Source of the DNA: CAIPAT01 sp041665605
GTDB lineage: Bacteria; Verrucomicrobiota; Lentisphaeria; Victivallales; Victivallaceae
Assembly (NCBI GenBank): GCA_041665605.1
Contig: JBAYIO010000135.1
Location: 1-11,804, forward strand
Direction: 5' to 3'
DNA length: 11,804 nucleotides
Part shown: positions 6,005 to 11,804 of the stretch, one piece after another
Layout: each line of letters starts with the position of its first letter
Numbering within the stretch: the stretch's first letter is position 1
Made by a program: the position numbers and the translations under genes
The notes under the pieces: model-generated
Told to the model about the DNA's origin: nothing
Database searches by the model: none
The model's input: the letters and a program-made list of their open reading frames with translations, nothing else

Positions 6005-8556
6005 TACTGGATTCCTCCTGACATTTGCTGCTGCCAGAATTCCTGATAAGTACCCGGCTGCGCCAAAAGTTCTTTATGCGTTCCCAGGGCTGTTTTCTCG
6101 CCCATATCGATCACCAGTATTTTATCCGCGCCGCTGACAAAACTCAGACGGTGGGAAACAATCAATACCGTCCGCCCTTTGCTGATTGCCCTGAGATTGT
6201 TTTGGATCACATGTTCACTCTCAGGGTCAAGCGAACTGGTCGCTTCATCAAAAATCAGGATCGGCGGATTCGAGATCAGAGCCCGGGCTATTGCCAGACG
6301 CTGCTTCTGGCCGCCGGAAAGGTTGGAGGCGTTCTCTTCGAGAACCGTATCGTAACCGCGAGTTAGCTTTTGAATAAATTCATCGGCGCCGGAGAGTTTT
6401 GCAGCGTAAATGATTTCTTCAAGACTGGCATTCCGCCTGGTAAGACTGATGTTATCGCGAACAGTTCCGCTGAAGAAATAATTTTCCTGCAATACGACAC
6501 CGATGCTGCTTCTAAGGTGGGATTTATCAATCTCCCGGATGTCGATTCCGTCAATCTTGATCAAGCCCTGCGCGACAGGATAGAGTCCCTGCAGGAGCTT
6601 GGTCAAAGTGCTCTTGCCGGACCCTGAGCGCCCGACGATCCCTATTGTGCTGCTCTGAGGAATATCCAGCGAGAAACGGAGGATTGCGGGCGGCAAATCT
6701 GGACGATATTGAAAAGTGACATTTTCAAAGGAAATCTGTCCGCGTAATGAATTTCTCACTCCTCCGCCGGTAGATTCAGTCTCAGTATTCATCACCACTC
6801 CAAGCATCCGGACAGAAAGCGCGATCTGCTGATATTCGTGTATCAAGCCAATCATCTTGACGAGGGGGCCCGTTACCCTGCTTGACAGCATCTGGAACGC
6901 AATCAGTGCTCCAACGGTGATGACTTGCCCGAAAACCAGATGCGCCCCGAGCCAGATGACCGTAATCGTCATCATCATCTCCAGCACATTACTGATGCTT
7001 TTGGCGGTCATCGAGATTTTCCCTACCTTGAAATAGGATTTGATTGCGTAAGCAGTGGAGTCATCCCATTGCTTTTCCTGAACCGGCTCCAGTGCTAGTG
7101 ATTTTACAGTGCGAACCCCGTGTATGGACTCCACCAGCATACTCTGCCGCTTCCCTTCGGCCTGATAGAGTTCGTTGAGACGCTTCTGGAAAGGCTTGAT
7201 CAAGCTGGCTATCACCAGAGCCATCAATGCTGAGTAGCCAAGCACTACCAAAGTCAGTTGAACACTGTAAAGGATAAGAAATGGAATAAAGATACACAAG
7301 GAAAACAAGTCGAGAATCGTAAAAAATAGATTTCCGGATAGAAAACCCCGGATCTTTTCGGTCTGCTGCATGTGCTTCAAAAGCACCCCGGACGGGATTC
7401 GTTCAAAAAAATCGATGGGCAGCCGCATCAGATGGCGGAACGTTTTGGTGGCGGTGGAAATATCAATCTTGTTGGTGGCAAACAGTAAAAAGTAATTTCG
7501 CACGAAATCAAGAAAGCCGTTGAAGCAGACTGCCGCCAGAATACCAATACCGAGCACATTCAGGGTATTGTAGGATTTGTTTACCAACACCTTATCCACA
7601 ACGATTTGAAAGAACAGCGGCACGATCAGCGATATTAACGTAATCATTATCACGGTTAAAGCGATTTGTCCGAATATTGCTCTGAGCTTGAAAAATTCCG
7701 GAATGAACCAGCCAAGCCCGAACGGTCGGTTTTCGTCGGAAAGCCGGTAGATCTTTTTAAGAAGAATCTGGTGTTCTGAGCATTCGGATTCAAATCGCTC
7801 TCTATTCCAGAATTGGAAACGCGGCTGCGGACTATCCCGGTCTTCCGGATCAAGTACGACGATTTCCTCGGTCTCTTCAGTTTTCCGGGAGCCGCAGAGA
7901 ACGATGTATTTTCCGTTTTTCTTGATTCCGATAGCGGGAAATGCTTTGTGCAGCGCGTTGAGCTTTTCCCACTCCAGTTTGAGCTTTCTTGTTTTGAACT
8001 CATAATGGCGGGCTATTTCCAGCAGCAAGGCCTCGCGAACATCATTATCGTCAACCGCATATTCGTGCATAATGCGGCGAATGTCAATATTGATGCCATG
8101 ATGCTTGGCAATTGAACAAAAACAGAAGAGAGCACTGTGCTTCTGGATATCCACCTCTTGCAGATTGCGGAAAATGATCACTTGATCTGAAGCTCGCTCA
8201 AGAAGTTGTTTAGCCGGTACTGTAAGCAGCTTGCTTTGATCCACGCCGGGATCTATAATTACCGCGTTCGGCCCGGCATTCAGCAGCCCGATGTCCTGGA
8301 CTATAATCCAATTACCGTTCTTGAGCAACAATAATGCCGGCCCTGAATATGACCTGGCTATTTCCGCCAGATCTTTATGGACTTCGGGAATGAGAGACTG
8401 TGCAGAGGACAATTCCTGTAAGGTCTTTACCGGATCAACCACATACTTCTGCTTCAATTCATCGGTGAGTAATGCAATGAAATTAACATTGCGGCGAAAT
8501 TGCGAAAATAAGCGCTGAAGACATTGCAAGCCGCTGTCATTGTTTGATTCGACCAT
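6004..8556 (-). CDS. HlyB-like type I secretion ABC exporter with two degenerate C39-like domains
   Basis: An 850-residue fused permease/ATPase that powers export of an unfolded protein across both membranes. From about residue 283 it follows HlyB closely: WFIPEFFK, then six membrane spans (about 293-575) including VPLFFQIVVDKVLVNKSYNTLNVL. The ATPase has Walker A GRSGSGKST (642-650), Q-loop Q690, signature LSGGQ (746-750), Walker B ILIFDEATSSLD (766-777) and switch H802. HlyB has about 700 residues; the extra ~140 are N-terminal. Two C39-peptidase-like units appear. Domain 1 (about 5-130) has DSGLQCL, GNWIIV and IDP. Domain 2 (about 135-265) has HSALFCF, GKYIVL and LDP. In both, the catalytic Cys aligns with Ser (S8, S141) and the His is lost (N82, K216). 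Neither should cleave, so the substrate probably lacks a double-Gly leader. The start has AGAAGGA at 8563-8569, 6 nt away. It is first in the exporter-adaptor operon, downstream of the probable substrate gene. Confidence 0.93.
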   Translation of the reverse strand: MVESNNDSGLQCLQRLFSQFRRNVNFIALLTDELKQKYVVDPVKTLQELSSAQSLIPEVHKDLAEIARSYSGPALLLLKNGNWIIVQDIGLLNAGPNAVIIDPGVDQSKLLTVPAKQLLERASDQVIIFRNLQEVDIQKHSALFCFCSIAKHHGINIDIRRIMHEYAVDDNDVREALLLEIARHYEFKTRKLKLEWEKLNALHKAFPAIGIKKNGKYIVLCGSRKTEETEEIVVLDPEDRDSPQPRFQFWNRERFESECSEHQILLKKIYRLSDENRPFGLGWFIPEFFKLRAIFGQIALTVIMITLISLIVPLFFQIVVDKVLVNKSYNTLNVLGIGILAAVCFNGFLDFVRNYFLLFATNKIDISTATKTFRHLMRLPIDFFERIPSGVLLKHMQQTEKIRGFLSGNLFFTILDLFSLCIFIPFLILYSVQLTLVVLGYSALMALVIASLIKPFQKRLNELYQAEGKRQSMLVESIHGVRTVKSLALEPVQEKQWDDSTAYAIKSYFKVGKISMTAKSISNVLEMMMTITVIWLGAHLVFGQVITVGALIAFQMLSSRVTGPLVKMIGLIHEYQQIALSVRMLGVVMNTETESTGGGVRNSLRGQISFENVTFQYRPDLPPAILRFSLDIPQSSTIGIVGRSGSGKSTLTKLLQGLYPVAQGLIKIDGIDIREIDKSHLRSSIGVVLQENYFFSGTVRDNISLTRRNASLEEIIYAAKLSGADEFIQKLTRGYDTVLEENASNLSGGQKQRLAIARALISNPPILIFDEATSSLDPESEHVIQNNLRAISKGRTVLIVSHRLSFVSGADKILVIDMGEKTALGTHKELLAQPGTYQEFWQQQMSGGIQ
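6014..6019 (-). promoter_or_regulatory. Ribosome binding site of the HlyD gene inside the exporter gene's 3' end
   Basis: Minus-strand AGGAGG lies 9 nt before the adaptor ATG, within the last codons of the exporter. With the TAATG stop-start overlap at 6002-6006 this supports translational coupling and fixes the adaptor start. Confidence 0.75.
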
Positions 8557-8867
8557 CTCATATCCTTCTAGGTTGTGTATTTAAAACATCAACTTTTTTC
8601 CCAATACCAAATGTGTGAAACGCTCAACTATGGTATAACGCCGGCACTGCAAAAATTCATCATCTTCCACACATGCCATTTTCTTAGTTTCCATACAATA
8701 GCTCATATGAAGTCAAGTTCAAGTCAAATTTTACAGCTTTCATCTCAGCAATCCATTGGCTCATTACTCGCGCACAGTTTGCACCATTTGCAAGCGATTA
8801 AAACATCCGCGACGTATTGGTTAACTTGTCAAAAACCATATAATCACGGTTTATTGCTGATACAAAA
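8557..8867 (-). other. AT-richer spacer upstream of the exporter operon
   Basis: About 310 bp between the substrate-gene terminator and the exporter ATG, visibly richer in A and T than its neighbours. It should contain the exporter promoter, but no strong one is seen. The best minus-strand pair is TTGAAC (8722 to 8717) and TATTGT (8700 to 8695) with a 16-bp spacer. This lies within an 11-bp-period direct repeat AAGTCAA at 8710-8716 and 8721-8727. A second direct repeat, TTTGCA, is at 8778-8783 and 8787-8792. Two tiny minus-strand reading frames (8581-8706, 41 residues; 8684-8764, 26 residues) are not supported well enough to call as genes. Confidence 0.45.
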
Positions 8868-8896
8868 AACAACCGCGGAATAAATCCGCGGTTGTT
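8862..8896 (-). terminator. Rho-independent terminator of the giant repeat-protein gene
   Basis: A perfect 12-bp stem, AACAACCGCGGA (8868-8879) with TCCGCGGTTGTT (8885-8896), closes a 5-nt loop. Read on the minus strand, the stem runs directly into TTTTTTGT. It lies about 57 nt beyond the stop codon at 8953 and separates the substrate gene from the exporter operon, probably giving different expression levels. Confidence 0.85.
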
Positions 8897-8910
8897 GTTG
8901 TTTTGTTGTG

Positions 8911-8935
8911 CTCCGTACCGCAAAGCGGCACGGAG
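8911..8935. repeat. Second hairpin between the repeat-protein stop codon and its terminator
   Basis: CTCCGT (8911-8916) pairs with ACGGAG (8930-8935). An inner CCGC-AAA-GCGG stem (8918-8928) follows one mismatch. On the plus strand it is followed by GTTTT; on the minus strand no T-run follows. It may stabilise the 3' end of the giant transcript or act as a weak terminator. Confidence 0.5.
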
Positions 8936-8952
8936 GTTTTGCTTCGGAACTC

Positions 8953-11804
8953 TTAGGCAGTAATGCCAAGCGTCAACTTGGTGTTACCGGCGTCGCCGAG
9001 TGTCCAAGTGTTAGCTCCCACAACACCTTCATAGTCGTTATTGACAATGTTCCAGTTCAGGCTGACAGTGGTGGCACCGACAGTCAGAGAAACACTGCTA
9101 ATACCGGCGGTATTCCAGTTGGTGAGATCAACGGCATGACCAGTAACCAGGTCAACCGAATCTCCGATGAGGGCAAAACCGGCGTTACCTACAAGCTGCA
9201 TGTCAGCGTCACCGACAGCCAGCACATCCCAGGATGTAGCGGCGGCCGCGTTGATGAGAGAACCACCAGCGGCTATGCCGGATGCATCCAGGACGTTGCC
9301 GGCGGCAGTCGTATTCAGAGTTCCTGCCACCGTATTACCGGAAGTAGCGAACGTCAGAGTTGCGGCTGCATCAGTAACCGAGGTCGTCTGACCGGCAACG
9401 CCAAGGCCGGCGCTGACGGTAAAGGCGGAGGCCCCGCCGATGGTCAGATCTCCAGCCGTGGAGGTAATGTCGGAGAGGTCGAAGGCGACACTGATATTGG
9501 CAGTATTAGTACCGGCTCCCATGTCGATGGTGCCGACGCTTGCGTTGCCCACATTAAGTGTCAGCGTGTCGTTACCAGCAGCCATATTGATGTTGCCGGT
9601 TACAGATCCGCCAGCATTGATGGTCAGAGCATCGGCTCCGGTACTCGTGGTGACATTGCCGCCCACAGTGCCATCAATGGTCAGATTACCATCAGCGGCA
9701 CCAGTAAGCGTAATTCCACCGGCAGTTATGCTGGAAGCGGCGCTGACGCTCAATGTGCTGGAGAAACCAGCAGAAGCCGTCTGAGTGACGCCAGTAGCGA
9801 TGGTAGATGCACCAGCGAGAGTCAACACATTGTTGCCAGTGGTAGACGTCTGAGTGACGGAACCGTTGACCGTGGAATTGGTGATGGTGGCAGTGTTGTC
9901 GCCAGTCGTAGCCGTCATCGTGAGACCGCCGGTACCGATAGTAGCCGCATTGAGAAGCGTCAGCGTGTTGTTGCCTGTGGTAGCCGTCATCGTGACGGCA
10001 GAACCGGCGCCAGTAGCTGTAGCATCAAGCGTCATATCGTTGTTGCCGGTGGTAGTCGTCAGCGTAATGTTGCCGGTGGTAGCTCCAACCAGATTCAACA
10101 AGTTGCTGCCGGTAGTAACCGTTATCGTGATGTCACCCATGGTTCCGCCAATGGCGTTCACTGTGTTGTTTCCGTCACCCATATCGATGGTGCCGGTTAT
10201 GGTTGAGCCAGCAAACACATTCAGAGTGTCGTCTCCAGCTCCCATATCGATATTGCCGGTTATAGTTGCGGTTGCATGAACGTTCAGCGTGTCATTGCCG
10301 GCTGCCGTAACAATATTGCCGGTCACGATTCCGTCCACATTAACCAGGTCGTCGCCAGCACCAGTAGTGATGCCGTTAGCGGTTATGGTGGAAGCGGCAT
10401 CGACATTAACCGTGCTGACGTTGCCGGCAGTTGCAGCCATGGTGACGCCGTTAGCGATAACAGCTCCAACGAGATCCAGCTCGTTGCTGCCAGCCGCGGC
10501 ATTCATCGAAACGGCACCGCTTACAATTCCAGTAACGGTCAGTTTGATGCCCTCAGCCTGGACGTCACCGGTTAAGGTTCCGCCCGCAATGACATTCACA
10601 ACATCGGTGCCGTCACCCATATCGACATTGCCGGTTACGATTCCGGTTGCATTAACGTTCAGGGTGTCGTTGCCGGCCGCCGTAGCGATATTGCCGGTCA
10701 CGATTCCGTCCACATTAACCAAATCGGTGTCGTCACCCATATCGACATTGCCGGTTACGATTCCGGTTGCATTAACGTTCAGGGTGTCGTTGCCGGCCGC
10801 CGTAGCGATATTGCCGGTCACGATTCCGTCCACATTAACCAAGTCGTCTCCAGCACCAGTAGTGATGCCGCCAGCAGTTATGCTGGAAGCGCCATCGACG
10901 TTAACCGTGCTGACGTTACCGGCAGTTGCAGACATGGTGACACCGCTAGCAACGGTAGCCCCATTGAGATCCAACTGATTACTGCCAGCAGATGCCGTCA
11001 TCGTGACGCTGCCGCCTACAACTCCGGCTACAGTCAGCTTGGTTCCGCTTGCCTGTACATTACCGGTTAAGGTTGCGCCTGCAATCACATTCAGAGCGTC
11101 GTCGCCGTCACCCATATCGACATTGCCGACTACGGTTGCGGTTCCAGTAACAGTCAAGTTGTCATTACCGCCCAGAGTGTTGATACTTCCCACAGTCAGG
11201 ACGGAGTCTCCGTTAATAGTCAGACTGTCGTCAAGACTGGTCGTATTGAGTGCTCCGGTTATGGTGGACGCATCATCGACTGTCACAGTATTGCCGTAAA
11301 CAGGAGCTACCGCACTCAAGTTGGCACTACCCAAAGTGGCAAAACCGAGAGTCAGCGTGTTGTTGCCAACGGCTGCTGTCTGGTTGACACTGCCGGTGAT
11401 GTCGCTCGTGTTGGAAGCATCGGCACCGAGAACTGTCAGGCTGTTATTGCCGCCCAGCACGCCCGCTGTCTGCGAGAACGCGCCGAGGACATTGCCCATA
11501 GTGACCGTTGCGGTGTTGTTACCAATGTTAAGCACATCGGTGCCGGCGAGCATGGTGACTGCGCCGCCGATGGTGCTTTCCTGAACTGAGCTGAATCCGT
11601 CAATTGCGCCCAGAACATCCAGGAAGTTGTCAGTTCCAGCGGTCTGTGCAAAACTGCCGTTAACATCACTCATCGTAATATTAGCGTCATTAATGCCGGT
11701 GGTCGCGGTCATTATGACTGCGCCGGTGCTGCTTTCAATGATCGCACCGGTACCGTCCATCGCGCCGAGAACATCCAGGTTGTTATTGGTTGCGGCGTTC
11801 TGCG
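8953..11804 (-). CDS. Giant repetitive type I-secreted surface protein (5' end outside window)
   Basis: The reading frame is open to the right edge of the window, so the true N-terminus is not visible; 949 codons are seen. The ATG at 11758-11760 is internal, because 14 in-frame codons before it (including NNLDVLGA) match the repeat seen later as DNFLDVLGA. The visible chain has no Arg, no Cys, three Lys and one Pro, and is dominated by Thr, Asn, Gly, Ala, Val and Asp, so it is strongly acidic. Rungs of 19-21 residues repeat as G-x-V/I-T-G-N-V/I...G-x-D-x-L-N-V, for example IVTGNIATAAGNDTLNVNAT. Motifs such as MGDGDDALNV and TGAGDDLVNV resemble RTX Ca-binding nonapeptides but occur singly, not in tandem blocks. 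The last ~92 residues are not repetitive and hold all four Trp; this is the expected place for an uncleaved C-terminal type I secretion signal. A beta-solenoid adhesin or surface-layer role is inferred from the repeats and the adjacent exporter. Confidence 0.85.
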   Translation of the reverse strand, partial: QNAATNNNLDVLGAMDGTGAIIESSTGAVIMTATTGINDANITMSDVNGSFAQTAGTDNFLDVLGAIDGFSSVQESTIGGAVTMLAGTDVLNIGNNTATVTMGNVLGAFSQTAGVLGGNNSLTVLGADASNTSDITGSVNQTAAVGNNTLTLGFATLGSANLSAVAPVYGNTVTVDDASTITGALNTTSLDDSLTINGDSVLTVGSINTLGGNDNLTVTGTATVVGNVDMGDGDDALNVIAGATLTGNVQASGTKLTVAGVVGGSVTMTASAGSNQLDLNGATVASGVTMSATAGNVSTVNVDGASSITAGGITTGAGDDLVNVDGIVTGNIATAAGNDTLNVNATGIVTGNVDMGDDTDLVNVDGIVTGNIATAAGNDTLNVNATGIVTGNVDMGDGTDVVNVIAGGTLTGDVQAEGIKLTVTGIVSGAVSMNAAAGSNELDLVGAVIANGVTMAATAGNVSTVNVDAASTITANGITTGAGDDLVNVDGIVTGNIVTAAGNDTLNVHATATITGNIDMGAGDDTLNVFAGSTITGTIDMGDGNNTVNAIGGTMGDITITVTTGSNLLNLVGATTGNITLTTTTGNNDMTLDATATGAGSAVTMTATTGNNTLTLLNAATIGTGGLTMTATTGDNTATITNSTVNGSVTQTSTTGNNVLTLAGASTIATGVTQTASAGFSSTLSVSAASSITAGGITLTGAADGNLTIDGTVGGNVTTSTGADALTINAGGSVTGNINMAAGNDTLTLNVGNASVGTIDMGAGTNTANISVAFDLSDITSTAGDLTIGGASAFTVSAGLGVAGQTTSVTDAAATLTFATSGNTVAGTLNTTAAGNVLDASGIAAGGSLINAAAATSWDVLAVGDADMQLVGNAGFALIGDSVDLVTGHAVDLTNWNTAGISSVSLTVGATTVSLNWNIVNNDYEGVVGANTWTLGDAGNTKLTLGITA
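10315..11115 (-). repeat. 495-bp-period module duplication within the repeat-protein gene
   Basis: The stretch 10315-10620 aligns without gaps to 10810-11115, an offset of 495 bp (165 codons). Both encode the same module: KLTV(A/T)G(V/I)V, AGSN(Q/E)LDL, GVTM, TAGNVSTVNVD, ITTGAGDDLVNVDGIVTGN. They differ by scattered substitutions, so this copy event is older than the 120-bp duplication lying between them. Confidence 0.75.
10611..10842 (-). repeat. Perfect 112-bp direct repeat (120-bp period) inside the repeat-protein gene
   Basis: Bases 10611-10722 are identical to 10731-10842; the 8 bp between copies also nearly match the sequence before the first copy. The 120-bp period is 40 codons, two solenoid rungs (21 + 19 residues). 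Identity at third codon positions points to a very recent in-frame duplication. Confidence 0.9.

Noticed and set aside
6004..8556. A bacteriocin or double-Gly peptide exporter with an active protease
   Set aside because: Neither C39-like unit retains the catalytic Cys and His, and the permease and ATPase match HlyB-type exporters of large proteins.
8575..8883. Plus-strand open frame of 102 codons in the AT-rich spacer
   Set aside because: It ends inside the terminator stem, has no recognisable family, and its composition looks like translated non-coding DNA.
8908..10206. Long plus-strand open frame (432 codons) and others across 9440-11584
   Set aside because: They are antisense to the repeat-protein gene. 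The open frames follow from its biased codons and repeats, and the minus-strand frame shows clear protein-level repeats, its own stop and a terminator.
10315..11115. CRISPR-like direct repeats
   Set aside because: The repeats encode in-frame solenoid rungs of one protein, with no unique spacers of uniform size and no cas genes.
11758..11760. ATG as the start of the repeat protein
   Set aside because: The frame stays open to the window edge, and the codons before it continue the same repeat pattern, so the true start lies outside.

Overview
This window comes from a Gram-negative bacterium of moderate GC content; HlyB- and HlyD-type proteins imply an outer membrane. A small sugar-catabolism locus with an AraC regulator, an intergenic stretch of degenerate TCC-type short repeats, and a very large low-complexity secreted protein would fit the Planctomycetes-Verrucomicrobia-Lentisphaerae group, perhaps Lentisphaerota. 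No marker gene is present, so that placement is only an impression.

Left part (1-4509): a gene-free stretch (1-373) holds two copies of a 23-bp hairpin repeat, three CCCGC/GCGGG hairpins and scattered 9-nt units of the form TCC(AA/GG)A(A/G)TG. Next comes an AraC-family regulator (minus strand, 374-1195), divergent from a two-gene plus-strand operon: a zinc-less BchC-like medium-chain dehydrogenase (1339-2325) and a hydroxypyruvate-isomerase-like TIM-barrel sugar isomerase/epimerase (2350-3114). The 143-bp divergent spacer contains a plausible promoter and GGAAT/ATTCC and ATTGG/CCAAT inverted repeats that could be regulator sites. A GPH/MFS-type sugar transporter (minus, 3118-4509) converges on the isomerase with 3 bp between stop codons. 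The likely logic is uptake of a sugar or sugar acid, oxidation and isomerisation, under control of the AraC protein. The substrate cannot be read from sequence.

Right part (4673-11804, all minus strand): in transcription order, a giant repetitive protein whose 5' end lies beyond the window (8953-11804), a strong rho-independent terminator (8862-8896), a roughly 310-bp AT-richer spacer, an HlyB-like ABC exporter (6004-8556), and an HlyD-like adaptor (4673-6004) coupled to it through a TAATG overlap. This is a type I secretion system next to its probable substrate. The visible 949 residues of the substrate contain no Arg or Cys and are built from solenoid rungs of about 20 residues carrying RTX-like GxGxDxLxV motifs. 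The gene shows a near-perfect internal tandem duplication of 120 bp and a larger 495-bp-period duplication. No TolC-type outer-membrane partner is visible.

The most unusual point is the exporter. At 850 residues it is about 140 longer than HlyB and appears to carry two consecutive C39-peptidase-like domains, both lacking the catalytic Cys and His.
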